Source: Actinomycetales bacterium
GTDB lineage: Bacteria > Actinomycetota > Actinomycetes > Nanopelagicales > Nanopelagicaceae
Assembly: GCA_018969585.1 (NCBI GenBank)
Contig: JAGWYB010000005.1
Span: 1-55,174, forward strand
Direction: 5' to 3'
DNA: 55,174 nucleotides
Position numbers and translations under genes: made by a program. Each line of letters opens with the position of its first letter. Positions within the stretch are counted from its first letter, which is position 1. This document shows, in pieces, positions 39,960 to 50,215 of this stretch. The notes under the pieces are model-generated. The model was given only the letters and a program-made list of their open reading frames with translations. It did no database searches and was not told the origin of the DNA.

Positions 39960-41336
39960 TTAGACGCGCGGTAGCGCAGCTAAAGCAGATTCAAAGTCAG
40001 AATCCTTCAAGACCGAATCTTTCATATCGCCGCGTAGGAATTGATCGTACGCAGCAAGATCAAAGTGGCCATGTCCGCAGAGGGCGGTAAGGATTACTTT
40101 CTCTTCACCTGTCTTCTTTGCTTCCAACGCTTCTCGAATTGCAATCGCAATTGCGTGAGTTGGCTCTGGGGCAGGAACGATTCCTTCCGTTCTCGCAAAT
40201 TTAATGGCAGCTTCAAAGCATTCCGTCTGTTGCACTGCTGATGCTGTCATTAATCCAAGTTCGTAAATATGGCTAATCAATGGCGACATACCGTGATAAC
40301 GAAGTCCACCCGCGTGAATTGGATCAGGAATGAAATCGTGACCGAGAGTATGCATCTTCATTAGCGGAGTCATGCCTGCGGTATCGCCGAAATCGTAGGC
40401 GTACTTGCCTCGAGTCAGGGATGGACATGATGCTGGCTCGACAGCTCTAATTTCAGGATTCATCTTCCCCTTCAATTTTTCACGAATGAATGGGAATGAG
40501 AGACCGGCAAAGTTTGAACCGCCACCAGTACATCCGACGAGCAAAGTCGGCGTCTCTTCGATTTTGGCAAATTGTCGAAGCGCTTCCTCACCGATAATGG
40601 TCTGGTGAAGGAGAACGTGATTTAACACTGAACCCAACGCATAGGCAGCATCTGGATCTTGCGCGGCAATCTCAACAGCTTCCGAAATTGCAATTCCTAG
40701 TGATCCCGAGAAATTCTTTGGATCAGCACCGAGTCTGCGTCCGGCCTCAGTTACATTTGATGGCGACCGGTGAACTTTTGCACCGAAGACTTCCATCATC
40801 AATCGGCGATACGGTTTGGAATCAAATGATCCACCTACCTGCCAAATCTCACATTCCAGACCGAATAGCGAACAGGCATAAGAAAGCGCAGTTCCCCACT
40901 GTCCGGCACCTGTTTCGGTGGTTATCTTTTTCTTGCCAGCTTTTTTATTGTAATAAGCCTGTGGAACTGAAGTGTTTGCTTTATGCGAACCGGCCGGAGA
41001 TACACCTTCGTATTTGTAATAAATTCGCGCTGGAGTTCCGAGAGCTTTTTCTAATCCGCGTGCGCGATAAAGCGGAGACGGTCTCCATTGTCTGTAGATA
41101 TCCAAGACTTCGCCTGGGATATCGATATAACTTTCACTTGAAACTTCTTGCAGAATTAAATCCATCGGAAAAAGTGGAGCAAGATCATCAGGGCCAACTG
41201 GTTGCAAAGTTCCTGGGTGAAGAGGTGGTGGAGGTGGTGAAGGAAGATCCGGAATTATGTTGTACCACTGTGTAGGCATTTCACCTTCATCAAGCGTTAT
41301 CTTCGTGAATGACTTTGGATTCTTGTCGAGTGCCAT
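39960..41336 (-). CDS. TrpB2-type tryptophan synthase beta-like enzyme
   Basis: This PLP enzyme belongs to the long TrpB2 branch, which makes tryptophan from serine and indole without tight TrpA contact. The 458 aa include RPSPLYRARGLEK, the PLP lysine in AGSHKANTS, the catalytic ETGAGQWG and the phosphate-binding loop GCTGGGSNF. The frame is open to 41441, but AAAGGA before the ATG at 41336 and the start MALDKNPKSF favour the shorter form. No trpA or trpC is adjacent. It is embedded between potC and agmatinase, an unusual place. Confidence 0.9.
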   Translation of the reverse strand: MALDKNPKSFTKITLDEGEMPTQWYNIIPDLPSPPPPPLHPGTLQPVGPDDLAPLFPMDLILQEVSSESYIDIPGEVLDIYRQWRPSPLYRARGLEKALGTPARIYYKYEGVSPAGSHKANTSVPQAYYNKKAGKKKITTETGAGQWGTALSYACSLFGLECEIWQVGGSFDSKPYRRLMMEVFGAKVHRSPSNVTEAGRRLGADPKNFSGSLGIAISEAVEIAAQDPDAAYALGSVLNHVLLHQTIIGEEALRQFAKIEETPTLLVGCTGGGSNFAGLSFPFIREKLKGKMNPEIRAVEPASCPSLTRGKYAYDFGDTAGMTPLMKMHTLGHDFIPDPIHAGGLRYHGMSPLISHIYELGLMTASAVQQTECFEAAIKFARTEGIVPAPEPTHAIAIAIREALEAKKTGEEKVILTALCGHGHFDLAAYDQFLRGDMKDSVLKDSDFESALAALPRV

Positions 41337-41403
41337 AACGTTCCTTTCAGTGGTGAGTACGGGTTCTGAATAGTAGTAGCGCGAGGTCTTGCTTGGAAGG
41401 GGA

Positions 41404-42231
41404 TTATTTTCGACTACGTCGCCGGCTTGCAGCCTGGCCAACTATGACGATTATGAGCGCAATGAAGAACATGGCGCTTCCGATGACGTTGGCTTGGGCT
41501 GGGATGCCTCGAGCGGCTGAAACGTAAACGAATTTCGGGAAGGTGCTCTCGATTCCTGAGTTGAAATTCGTGATTATGAAGTCGTCAAACGAGAGCGAGA
41601 ATGCGAGTAAGGCGGCTCCCGCTATTCCCGGCATTACCAATGGCAAAGTTACATATCTGAAGGTTTCACGTTCATTCGCGTATAGATCCATAGCAGCTTG
41701 CTCCAGTTTCGGGTCGAGGCTAGCGATACGAGCTTTGACCGTTACCACGACAAACGAAATACAGAACATCACATGCGCTATGACTATGGTCCAGAAGCCT
41801 GGGTTGATTCGAAGATTTAGAAACATCGCAAGTAGCGAAGCTCCAAGTACAACTTCAGGTGTCGCCATAGGTAAGAAAATCAAGAGGTTAGTTGTGGATC
41901 GACCTTTGAATTTATGTCTGCCGATTGCAAAAGCAATCATTGTGCCCAAAATCGTGGCTAGAACCGTAGAAATCAATCCAATTTGTAGCGAGTTAACTAC
42001 AGCGGTACAGACTTGGGGAGCGCCGCAAGGATTTCTCCAATTATCTAGAGTAAAACCCTGCCAGACCAGATTACTTTTTCCGGAATTATTGAACGAGAAA
42101 ACGAATGTGTAAGCAACTGGAATGAAAAGGTAGATAAATGCAAGTCCGGCATAGATACGGATTAAGTTTCGTGAAATCCATCGACTTGTGCGATGTGAAA
42201 ATGATGGGCGTGGCAAATCGAGTGTTGTCAT
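41404..42231 (-). CDS. potC: Putrescine/spermidine ABC transporter permease PotC
   Basis: This is one of two membrane subunits of a polyamine importer. The 275 aa have six membrane segments and the cytoplasmic EAA loop, here EQAAMDLYANERETFRYVTLPLVMPG. It overlaps potB by 4 bases. Assignment to polyamines follows from the set potABCD and the catabolic neighbours. Confidence 0.92.
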   Translation of the reverse strand: MTTLDLPRPSFSHRTSRWISRNLIRIYAGLAFIYLFIPVAYTFVFSFNNSGKSNLVWQGFTLDNWRNPCGAPQVCTAVVNSLQIGLISTVLATILGTMIAFAIGRHKFKGRSTTNLLIFLPMATPEVVLGASLLAMFLNLRINPGFWTIVIAHVMFCISFVVVTVKARIASLDPKLEQAAMDLYANERETFRYVTLPLVMPGIAGAALLAFSLSFDDFIITNFNSGIESTFPKFVYVSAARGIPAQANVIGSAMFFIALIIVIVGQAASRRRSRK

Positions 42232-43133
42232 ACCAACTCATCTGTTCCAGAGCGTCTAATGTAGAGCGTAACTAGAATGAGAATTGTTGCCATTAAAGTA
42301 AATGAGAGGGCGGCAGCGGTCGGATAGTCAACGACGGCAAAAAACCTAGATTCAATTACATTTCCAATCATCTTGGTGCTGGGACTTCCAAGTATTGCGG
42401 CATTTACATAATCGCCAGCAGCAGGGATGAAAGTAAGTAAGGTTCCAGCGACAACGCCGGGCATCGATAGCGGCACAGTTACTTTACGGAATGTTGTTAA
42501 TCCATTCGCGTACAAATCACCCGCGGCTTCTAATGTTCTCGGATCAATTCGCTCCAAGCTTGCATAGAGTGGAAGAGTCATGAATGGCAAGAAGTTGTAA
42601 GTTAAACCCGAAACAACCGCAAATGGAGTCGATGTCAATCTCATCGAATCTCCGACAAATGGCAATAATTTCAAAGTTTGAACTATCGGACCTTCATCGC
42701 CAAGAATTTGGGTCCATGCAACTGTTCTCAATAGGAACGAGGTAAAAAATGGTGCGACAACTAGTACCAATAAAATATTTCTATACTTACCAGACTTAAA
42801 CGCAATCATGTACGCAAGCGGGTATGCGATTGCAAGAGCTAATATCGTCGCTATGCCTGCATAGACGAAAGAGCGTATATATTGTTCTTGATTAGCTTGG
42901 AAGGCATCTATGTAATTCGCTAAACGAAATTCTTGAACATATGTGCCTATCTGAGCGCCATCGGGCCTAACCATTGTTGAAGTGCTTGCTAATGAGAGTA
43001 TGGGAAATATAAAAAACGTAACTAGCCAAATTAATCCTGGAGCGAGTAATAAATAGGGCGTCCAGGACCGAGACTTCAAACCACTTCTTGGGCCAGTTGT
43101 GGAACTAGCAGCTGTATGAAGAAATGCCATCAC
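42228..43133 (-). CDS. potB: Putrescine/spermidine ABC transporter permease PotB
   Basis: This is the second membrane subunit, 301 aa with six membrane helices. The EAA loop appears as LEAAGDLYANGLTTFRKVTVPLSMPG. A proline-rich cytoplasmic stretch precedes the first helix. It overlaps potA and potC by 4 bases each, so the permeases are made in equal amounts. Confidence 0.92.
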   Translation of the reverse strand: MMAFLHTAASSTTGPRSGLKSRSWTPYLLLAPGLIWLVTFFIFPILSLASTSTMVRPDGAQIGTYVQEFRLANYIDAFQANQEQYIRSFVYAGIATILALAIAYPLAYMIAFKSGKYRNILLVLVVAPFFTSFLLRTVAWTQILGDEGPIVQTLKLLPFVGDSMRLTSTPFAVVSGLTYNFLPFMTLPLYASLERIDPRTLEAAGDLYANGLTTFRKVTVPLSMPGVVAGTLLTFIPAAGDYVNAAILGSPSTKMIGNVIESRFFAVVDYPTAAALSFTLMATILILVTLYIRRSGTDELV

Positions 43134-44257
43134 TCATCATCATCTAAATCAGCACCGGCATTTACATCTTGAGATCCATCAAGGCCAAACGTATGTTCCG
43201 GATCCCATTCCAGAGAAACTTTGTCGCCAACTCTTAAATCATGTAAACCTTCATCGTTCTGTTCGAAAACGACAAGTTCTAGATCCCACGGAGTTCTAAC
43301 CAAGTATTGGGTTGAAGTTCCTACGAAAGAGCGATCAGTAACAACGCATTCTTTTATTGAGTTAGTCCCACTATCATCAAGTCTGAGTTTCTCCGGTCTA
43401 ATGCCCATGAGAATTGAGTCAGAATCAGTCGAAACTCTCGCTAGTGGAATTTCAAAGTTAAGTCCTTTTGCGCTCACCACAGCTTTACCGCCAGATCGGC
43501 TCTGGACCTTGGCTTTGATTAAGTTGCATTGTCCAAGAAAGTTTGCGACGAATGCTGTTTTTGGAGATTCATACAATTCAGTGGCTGAACCAAGTTGTTC
43601 AATCTTTCCTTGATTCATTACAGCTATGGTGTCAGCCATAGTCATGGCTTCTTCTTGATCGTGAGTTACGTGTATAAAGGTGATTCCTACCTCGGTCTGA
43701 ATTCGCTTTAGCTCTATTTGCATTTGGCGACGAAGCTTTAAATCAAGTGCTCCAAGTGGTTCATCCAAGAGTAGAACTTCGGGTTTGTTTACGATCGCGC
43801 GGGCTACAGCAATTCTCTGCTGTTGTCCCCCTGATAACTGTGAGGGTTTTCGCTCAGCAAGATGGCCTAGTTCTACTAAAGCTAAGGCACTCTCCACTTC
43901 AACTTTGACATCTTTAATTCCCCGCCGCCGCAACCCGAATGCGACATTTTCGAAGATTGTTAAATGAGGGAAGAGAGCGTAATTTTGAAAAACCGTATTC
44001 ACATTTCGCCGGTAGGGCTTCTGGGTGGTTATATCGGTATCTCCGATATTTATAGTCCCCGAAGTTGGCTCCTCCAGCCCAGCAATCATTCTCAACGTAG
44101 TGGTTTTGCCGCAACCAGATGGACCTAGAAGTGCGAAGAAAGAACCATCTGGAATGGTTAAAGATAAATCATCAACAGCTCGAAAGTCTCCGTACAACTT
44201 GGAGACCCGATTTAAGACTAGATCACCGGTATCTTGAGCGACCTTTTGTCCCGCCAT
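43130..44257 (-). CDS. potA: Polyamine ABC transporter ATPase PotA
   Basis: This is the ATP-binding subunit, with Walker A GPSGCGKTT, the signature LSGGQQQR, Walker B VLLLDEPLGALD and the switch histidine in FIHVTHDQEEA. The C-terminal TOBE domain (about 285-355) is that of the polyamine/maltose group. At 375 aa, it ends in an acidic tail. It follows potD with a 6-base gap. Confidence 0.94.
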   Translation of the reverse strand: MAGQKVAQDTGDLVLNRVSKLYGDFRAVDDLSLTIPDGSFFALLGPSGCGKTTTLRMIAGLEEPTSGTINIGDTDITTQKPYRRNVNTVFQNYALFPHLTIFENVAFGLRRRGIKDVKVEVESALALVELGHLAERKPSQLSGGQQQRIAVARAIVNKPEVLLLDEPLGALDLKLRRQMQIELKRIQTEVGITFIHVTHDQEEAMTMADTIAVMNQGKIEQLGSATELYESPKTAFVANFLGQCNLIKAKVQSRSGGKAVVSAKGLNFEIPLARVSTDSDSILMGIRPEKLRLDDSGTNSIKECVVTDRSFVGTSTQYLVRTPWDLELVVFEQNDEGLHDLRVGDKVSLEWDPEHTFGLDGSQDVNAGADLDDDE

Positions 44258-44263
44258 CTGGGA

Positions 44264-45457
44264 TTAATTTCCGATAGCTTCGTCAAAGGCGGTCTGGAAA
44301 TTAGTTTGCTCGTCTGCGGTAAGCGGACGGAAAACTTTTACCTTTTCCAAAGTTGCTGCATCTGGGAAAATAAATGGGCTAGCAGCAAGTTCCGGGTCAA
44401 TCTTTTCGAGTTCTGGCTGTGCAGCTTCGACGGGGCAAATGTAATTTACGTAAGCCGCTACTTGGGCAGCTACTGCGGGTTCATAGTAGTAATTCATGAG
44501 CAACTCGGCGTTTTTCTTATGAGTTGAGGTTGAAGGAATTAACATATTGTCTGACCATAATGTTCCACCCGATTCAGGGATTGCGAAATCGAACTTGTTG
44601 TCATTTTCAGACTTCAAGATAAAGAGATCGCCAGACCAGCCAATTACTGCGACCGCATCACCATTTACTAAATCTTCTGAATATGAATTACCTCGAACTT
44701 TACGGATAAAGCCATCCGCAATCTTTCCTTTAAGAAAATCAATAGCATTCATATATTGATCTTCGGTGAATGATTTTGATGGGTCAACACCTTGATACTG
44801 CAGGATAATGCCCATAGTGTCGCGAAGTTCGGATAGAACGACAATTCTTCCTTTATTTGCTGGCTTGAAAAGGTCTTCAATTGTTCGAACGCCCGCGGGA
44901 ATCTTCTCAACGTTCCAACCAAATCCGGCGAAACCAGATTGCCAAGTTAGAGAGTAGTTTCTTCCTGAGTCAAAAGGAACATCTTGCAATACTTTACGAA
45001 TATTTGATTTGTTTGGGATGTTTTCGGCGTTTAATTTCTGAGCGTAGCCCTGTTCAATCCAGCGGCTAGCCATCCAATCAGTTGGAGTAACAACGTCGTA
45101 ACCAATGTCTGAACCAATTGAGAGTTGTCCTTGAACTTTGCCGTAGAACGTATTGTTATCGTCGATATCTTCTGTATATGTCGCGGTTATGCCAGTTGCC
45201 GCTTCAAAAGCTTTGAGTGTTGGGTATTCCTTCGAATTCTCATTGAAATCTAAATAAAGCGGCCAGTTTGCCCATCTAACAATTTTCTCGGTATCGCTAA
45301 CATCAACAACGCCCTCTGCTGAAGTTGAGCCACCGGTTCCGCAGGCGGCCAAAGTTCCAGCTCCAACAACCGCTCCGGCGCCAACGAGAAGTGAGCGACG
45401 GGTCATCTGGGCGCGAATTAGGGCCTTTGTCTCAGGTGCTAGCTCTTCTCTCTTCAT
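44264..45457 (-). CDS. potD: Polyamine-binding lipoprotein PotD
   Basis: This is the extracellular solute-binding protein of the importer. The N-terminus holds a twin-arginine TRRSLLVGAG motif followed by the lipobox LAAC (Cys near residue 39), so it is probably a Tat-exported lipoprotein. The rest fits the PotD/PotF fold (VRWANWPLYLD, YDVVTPTDWMASRWI, VAVIGWSGD). AGAGGAAG precedes the ATG. It is the first transporter gene after the aldehyde dehydrogenase gene. Confidence 0.93.
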   Translation of the reverse strand: MKREELAPETKALIRAQMTRRSLLVGAGAVVGAGTLAACGTGGSTSAEGVVDVSDTEKIVRWANWPLYLDFNENSKEYPTLKAFEAATGITATYTEDIDDNNTFYGKVQGQLSIGSDIGYDVVTPTDWMASRWIEQGYAQKLNAENIPNKSNIRKVLQDVPFDSGRNYSLTWQSGFAGFGWNVEKIPAGVRTIEDLFKPANKGRIVVLSELRDTMGIILQYQGVDPSKSFTEDQYMNAIDFLKGKIADGFIRKVRGNSYSEDLVNGDAVAVIGWSGDLFILKSENDNKFDFAIPESGGTLWSDNMLIPSTSTHKKNAELLMNYYYEPAVAAQVAAYVNYICPVEAAQPELEKIDPELAASPFIFPDAATLEKVKVFRPLTADEQTNFQTAFDEAIGN

Positions 45458-45497
45458 TTTCTTCCTCTCGTTCGGACAGATTTATGTTGGAAATCTA

Positions 45498-46925
45498 CTA
45501 TGCGTTTAGGTTAGTCATAACATGTTTGATGCGCGTGTACTCCTCGAATCCGTAACCTGAGAGGTCTTTGCCGTATCCGGAGTGTTTGAAACCGCCATGA
45601 GGCATCTCCGCGACCATTGGAATATGGGTATTAATCCAAACGCAACCGAAATCAAATGCCTTCGCCATTCGCATCGCGCGCCCATGGTCTTTAGTCCATA
45701 CACTTGAAGCCAGACCATACTTAACGCCATTCGCGTTACGCACGGCTTCAGCTTCATCGCTAAATTTCTGGATAGTAATCACGGGTGCGAAAATTTCATT
45801 TTGAATCATCTCATCATCTTGGCGCAGATCCGCAACAACTGTTGGAGACCAGAAATAACCTGGGCGATCTACTTTCTTTCCGCCAGCCGTCACGCGAGCA
45901 TGAGATGGGGTTCGCTCTAGGAAACCTTGGACTCTAGCTAGTTGGTTTGCATTATTCACTGGACCGACCAATACATCCTCATCAGGCATGCCAACTTTAA
46001 TGTTGTTCTTTGCCTGCTCGGTGAGAAGTGAGACCACATCTTCGTATGCGCTTGCCTCAACAATTACTCGGGTTGCAGCAGTGCAGTCTTGACCTGCGTT
46101 GAAGTAACCGGCAACCGCAATCCATTCACATGCAGCTTCAAGATTAGCGTCGTCAAATATAACTACCGGCGCCTTGCCTCCCAATTCGAGATGTACTTTC
46201 TTCAAATCTTTTGATGCTTCCTTCGCGACTTCCATACCCGCGCGAACTGAGCCAGTAATCGAAACAAATTGGGGAATTTCATGATCAACAAGAAGTCGAC
46301 CACTCTCTCTATCACCGGTCACAACATTGATAACGCCTTCGGGTAAAAACTCTTGCATTAACTCAGCCATCCAGAGCGTTGAGACTGGTGTGGTGTCGCT
46401 TGGCTTGAGCACAACTGTGTTGCCGGCAGCAATAGCTGGCGCCCACTTCCAAACAGCCATCATCATTGGATAGTTCCAAGGCGTTACTTGAGCACAAACG
46501 CCAATTGGCTCCCGGCGAATAAATGAAGTATGACCTTTGAAGTATTCAGCAGCAGATCGCCCTTCCAAATGTCGAGCAGCTCCGGCAAAAAATCTAATCT
46601 GGTCAAGCATTGGGCCAATTTCTTCTTGTCGCGTGACGGCAATTGGCTTACCGGTGTTCTCTGATTCAATCTTTATTAACTCTTCAGATCTTGCTTCTAT
46701 TGCATCTGCAATTTTATTAATAGCTTTCTGTCTCTCGCCGGGAGTCGATTCACGCCAAGTCTCAAACGCTTTTGCGGCAGCGTTCATGGCATTATCAATA
46801 TCCTTCGCGTTGGAAACTGGAGCTTTCGCAAAAACTTGACCGGTAGCGGGATTAATTAAGTCTTGGGTTTTATCCGATGTCGAAGGGACGCTTTTCCCAT
46901 TAATAAAATTTTGAAGTGTCTTCAC
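45498..46925 (-). CDS. patD: Gamma-aminobutyraldehyde dehydrogenase-like enzyme
   Basis: This NAD(P)-dependent aldehyde dehydrogenase probably oxidises 4-aminobutyraldehyde to GABA. The 475 aa include the catalytic Cys in NAGQDCTAATR, the context typical of YdcW/PatD enzymes, the Glu in HLELGGKAPV and TPWNYPMMMA. The GTG at 46925 has GGAG six bases upstream and is preferred over the TTG at 46949. It begins the polyamine run. Betaine aldehyde or other amino-aldehyde substrates remain possible. Confidence 0.85.
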   Translation of the reverse strand: MKTLQNFINGKSVPSTSDKTQDLINPATGQVFAKAPVSNAKDIDNAMNAAAKAFETWRESTPGERQKAINKIADAIEARSEELIKIESENTGKPIAVTRQEEIGPMLDQIRFFAGAARHLEGRSAAEYFKGHTSFIRREPIGVCAQVTPWNYPMMMAVWKWAPAIAAGNTVVLKPSDTTPVSTLWMAELMQEFLPEGVINVVTGDRESGRLLVDHEIPQFVSITGSVRAGMEVAKEASKDLKKVHLELGGKAPVVIFDDANLEAACEWIAVAGYFNAGQDCTAATRVIVEASAYEDVVSLLTEQAKNNIKVGMPDEDVLVGPVNNANQLARVQGFLERTPSHARVTAGGKKVDRPGYFWSPTVVADLRQDDEMIQNEIFAPVITIQKFSDEAEAVRNANGVKYGLASSVWTKDHGRAMRMAKAFDFGCVWINTHIPMVAEMPHGGFKHSGYGKDLSGYGFEEYTRIKHVMTNLNA

Positions 46926-46961
46926 ACCATTCTCCAATTCTTCGGCCAAGTTGAGCGGAGT

Positions 46962-48056
46962 TTAGTTATCGGTACGGGTTGGTATCAAGGTCTCAGCAGC
47001 GGCAAGTTGCCCACAGGCGCCATCAATCTCTCTTCCTCGAGTATCACGAACCGTTACCGGAACTCCATAATTCTCTAAGGTTCGCACGAAGGTGCGCTCA
47101 TCCTCCTTCCGAGAAGCGGTCCATTTTGAACCTGGCGTCGGATTTAGTGGAATCAAATTCACGTGAGCATTGCGATTTTTCAAAAGCCTACCGAGTAAGT
47201 CGGCGCGCCATGCTTGATCGTTAATGTCGCGAATCAGAGCGTACTCAATGGAATAACGGCGCCCAGTTTTTTCTGCGTATTTATCAGCGGCTGCAAGAAC
47301 TTCGCTAACTTTCCACCTCTCATTTATAGGCACCAAAGTGTCTCTGAGTTCGTCATCTGGCGTATGAAGTGAAACTGCCAAAGTAACCGGTATAGATTCT
47401 TCAATCAATTTCTCAATTCCACTAACAATGCCCACAGTAGATAACGTGACTGAGCGCGCTCCAATGCCAAGCCCGTCGGGAACGGCAGTGGTTATGTTTC
47501 TTATGCTTTGGAGAACTGCGTTGTAATTTGCAAGCGGCTCTCCCATACCCATAAAAACCACATTAGATAATCTGATTGGACCACCAGCAATCTCGCCCGA
47601 TTCGCAGGCACGAGCTGCAGCAACAACTTGAGCGGTTATCTCGCCTGCAGTGAGATTTCTCGTTAGTCCCGCTTGCCCCGTTGCGCAGAATGGACAATTC
47701 ATTCCGCAACCCGCTTGAGAAGAAATACAAACAGTCGCTCGATCGGAATATCGCATAAGAACTGACTCAACTAAAACGCCATCATGTAATCTCCAGAGAT
47801 CTTTGCGCGTCTTTCCACCATCGCAGGTGATAGACCTAACCGGAGTCAATAATCTCGGCAGAACTTTTTCCTTAACAAGTTCGCGCGCATTTGCTGGAAA
47901 ATCACTCCAGGTATCCGGATCGTCATTATGGTGTTGAAAATAGTGTGTGGAGATTTGATTGGCTCTGAAGGCTGGCAAACCGAGCTCTTGAATCCAACCT
48001 CTTCTAGCATCTCTTGAAAGATCCGCAAAGTGTTGCGGCGGTTTAGTTCGGCTCAT
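46962..48056 (-). CDS. rlmN: 23S rRNA/tRNA adenine-C2 methyltransferase RlmN
   Basis: This dual-specificity radical-SAM methyltransferase acts on A2503 of 23S rRNA and A37 of some tRNAs. The 364 aa contain the radical SAM triad in [17 protein letters not shown] and [17 protein letters not shown], and a second catalytic cysteine near the C-terminus (DGACGQL). It overlaps cdsA by 4 bases. cdsA-rlmN is the usual order after frr in actinobacteria. Confidence 0.96.
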   Translation of the reverse strand: MSRTKPPQHFADLSRDARRGWIQELGLPAFRANQISTHYFQHHNDDPDTWSDFPANARELVKEKVLPRLLTPVRSITCDGGKTRKDLWRLHDGVLVESVLMRYSDRATVCISSQAGCGMNCPFCATGQAGLTRNLTAGEITAQVVAAARACESGEIAGGPIRLSNVVFMGMGEPLANYNAVLQSIRNITTAVPDGLGIGARSVTLSTVGIVSGIEKLIEESIPVTLAVSLHTPDDELRDTLVPINERWKVSEVLAAADKYAEKTGRRYSIEYALIRDINDQAWRADLLGRLLKNRNAHVNLIPLNPTPGSKWTASRKEDERTFVRTLENYGVPVTVRDTRGREIDGACGQLAAAETLIPTRTDN

Positions 48057-48898
48057 CCGAAGCGCTTCAAGAGTTCAATAATGCACCACATGACTGGCGC
48101 TACAAAAAGTACTGAATCCAATCTATCCAGCATTCCACCATGACCTGGCAAAATCTTTCCCATATCTTTTAGCGCGAGATCTCGTTTGATAGCGCTCTCA
48201 ACTAAATCTCCGATAGTGGCCGCGAGTACTCCGCAAATTGCGGCCAACACGCCAATAATTGGATCTTGATCCAAGAGATAATAAAACGCCAGAGCGGATC
48301 CAATTGAGGCAAAAACTAATCCACCAAAGAAACCTTCCCAACTCTTCTTCGGAGAAATATTTGGCGCGAGTGGGTGTTTACCGATAAGTACTCCGACCAA
48401 ATAGGCAAATGTGTCATTACATCCAACCAAAATTACTAAAGCTGCTATGTATTCGAAGCCATCGCCCGATCTTGCTAAGAGAAAAATAAAACCTGCTAAG
48501 AATCCTGGATAGATAAGTGAAAAAATGCCGCCGGTCGCGTTAGAAATAAAACCCGAAGTTCCCTTGAGAAGTGCGAGAAACAGAACTGCTATTACGGATA
48601 AAACTATTGAGACAGCTAGTCCAGTCAATCCAGCAAACCAAGAACTACCAATTACTCCGGTCGTAAGGAGTGCATGCTGTGGAAAGTTGATATTTATGGA
48701 GCGAGAGTTAAAAGCAAGAGAAATTTCACGTAATGCCAGTAGAACCGCTGCTAGTACAAATACTGCGAATAGGAATGGAACGTACGCTATAGTCGAGAAA
48801 ATAATGGCAAGTAATACTAAACCTACGAGAATTGATGAGATTAAACTTCTCCCCGCACGCTTATTTATCGCCTCATTTATTGAGTGCAAGTCGCTCAT
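48053..48898 (-). CDS. cdsA: Phosphatidate cytidylyltransferase
   Basis: CdsA makes CDP-diacylglycerol, the precursor for PgsA and other phospholipid enzymes. The 281-aa protein has about seven membrane segments and the C-terminal signature S-x-x-KR-x4-KD-x5-PGHGG-x3-DR-x-DS, read as [25 protein letters not shown]. It lies 14 bases after frr, as in many bacteria. Confidence 0.96.
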   Translation of the reverse strand: MSDLHSINEAINKRAGRSLISSILVGLVLLAIIFSTIAYVPFLFAVFVLAAVLLALREISLAFNSRSININFPQHALLTTGVIGSSWFAGLTGLAVSIVLSVIAVLFLALLKGTSGFISNATGGIFSLIYPGFLAGFIFLLARSGDGFEYIAALVILVGCNDTFAYLVGVLIGKHPLAPNISPKKSWEGFFGGLVFASIGSALAFYYLLDQDPIIGVLAAICGVLAATIGDLVESAIKRDLALKDMGKILPGHGGMLDRLDSVLFVAPVMWCIIELLKRFG

Positions 48899-48912
48899 AT
48901 TGGCGCTCTCGA

Positions 48913-49473
48913 TCAGACTTCGAGAAGTTCGCTCTCTTTATGCTTAAGAATCTCATCAATTTTATTGACATGATCAGAAGTGACTTTTTCGAGTTCTTTT
49001 TCGCCTCGGGTTAATTCGTCTTTGCTTACTTGACCATCTTTTTCGAGTTTCTCCATCGCTTCCTTGGTATTTCGGCGAATGGCCCTGATAGAAACCTTCG
49101 ATTCTTCGGCTTTTGACTTGGCTACTTTGATGAATTCTTTTCGGCGCTCCTCAGTTAATTGTGGAAAGTTAACTCGAATAACATTCCCGTCTCCACCCGG
49201 ATTAACACCGAGATCAGATTCTCGTATGGCCTTTTCGATTGATGCGGTTGCTCCCTTGTCATACGGAGTTATCAGAGCCAATCGAGCCTCTGGTACTTGC
49301 ACTGTAGCTAATTGAGCCAGCGGAGTTGCGGTCCCGTAGTAGTCGACCATGATTTTCGCGAACATTGAAGGATGTGCTCTTCCGGTTCGGATTGCTGCAA
49401 AATCCTCTTTTGCAACATCGACAGCCTTATTCATCTTGCTATTTGCGTCAGCTAGAACGCTTTGGATTGTCAT
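48913..49473 (-). CDS. frr: Ribosome recycling factor
   Basis: RRF dissociates post-termination ribosomes with EF-G. The 186 aa match the family length. The signatures are IRTGRAHPSMF, YYGTATPLAQLATVQVPE, DLGVNPGGDGNVIRVNFPQLTEERR and the C-terminal coiled helices. AAGGAG precedes the ATG. It follows pyrH by 14 bases. Confidence 0.97.
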   Translation of the reverse strand: MTIQSVLADANSKMNKAVDVAKEDFAAIRTGRAHPSMFAKIMVDYYGTATPLAQLATVQVPEARLALITPYDKGATASIEKAIRESDLGVNPGGDGNVIRVNFPQLTEERRKEFIKVAKSKAEESKVSIRAIRRNTKEAMEKLEKDGQVSKDELTRGEKELEKVTSDHVNKIDEILKHKESELLEV

Positions 49474-49487
49474 ATTTCTCCTTTGTC

Positions 49488-50210
49488 CTAGTTGACCAGG
49501 GTTCCAATCTTCTCACCACGTACTGCTCGCGCAATATTTCCTTTTTCTAAGAGATTAAAGACGATTATTGGAAGCTTATTCTCCCGACAGAGGCTAAAAG
49601 CTGCAGCATCGGCCACCGCAAGCGACTTTGATAGTACTTCGTCATATGAGATTTCATCATATTTCTTCGCATCCTTATCCCGACGAGGATCGGAGGAATA
49701 AACGCCGTCAACGCCACTCTTTGCCAGCAATAGCGCATCAACTCCGATTTCCAGAGCGCGCTGTGCCGCAACAGTGTCAGTAGTAAAGAATGGCATTCCT
49801 GCGCCAGCGCCAAAAATTACGACTCTACCTTTTTCAAGGTGGCGGATTGAACGCCGCGGAATGTAAGGCTCGGCAACTTGTCCCATCGTTATTGCAGTTT
49901 GTACGCGCGTATCAATTCCCTCTTTTTCGAGAAAATCCTGGAGCGCAAGACAATTCATTACCGTACCCAACATACCCATGTAATCTGCCCGAGCTCTATC
50001 CATGCCGCGCTGTTGCAGTTCTGCGCCTCGGAAATAGTTTCCGCCGCCGACCACAATTGCTACTTCGACACCGGAGCGAACAACATCAGCAATTTGCTTA
50101 GCCACATCATTAACTACGTCAGGATCTACACCAAGACCTTTATCGCCACCGAAAACTTCACCAGAGAGCTTTAGTAGAACTCGCTTGAAGCTCTTCCGCT
50201 CTTTAGTCAT
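49488..50210 (-). CDS. pyrH: Uridylate kinase
   Basis: This UMP-specific kinase of the amino-acid kinase family starts pyrimidine nucleotide supply for RNA and DNA. The 240 aa show [34 protein letters not shown] and [12 protein letters not shown]. It lies 5 bases after tsf in the classical rpsB-tsf-pyrH-frr run. Confidence 0.97.
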   Translation of the reverse strand: MTKERKSFKRVLLKLSGEVFGGDKGLGVDPDVVNDVAKQIADVVRSGVEVAIVVGGGNYFRGAELQQRGMDRARADYMGMLGTVMNCLALQDFLEKEGIDTRVQTAITMGQVAEPYIPRRSIRHLEKGRVVIFGAGAGMPFFTTDTVAAQRALEIGVDALLLAKSGVDGVYSSDPRRDKDAKKYDEISYDEVLSKSLAVADAAAFSLCRENKLPIIVFNLLEKGNIARAVRGEKIGTLVN

Positions 50211-50215
50211 GAGAC

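Noticed and set aside
41337-41441. 35-residue extension of the TrpB2 protein overlapping potC
   Set aside because: The internal ATG at 41336 has AAAGGA upstream and starts like family members.
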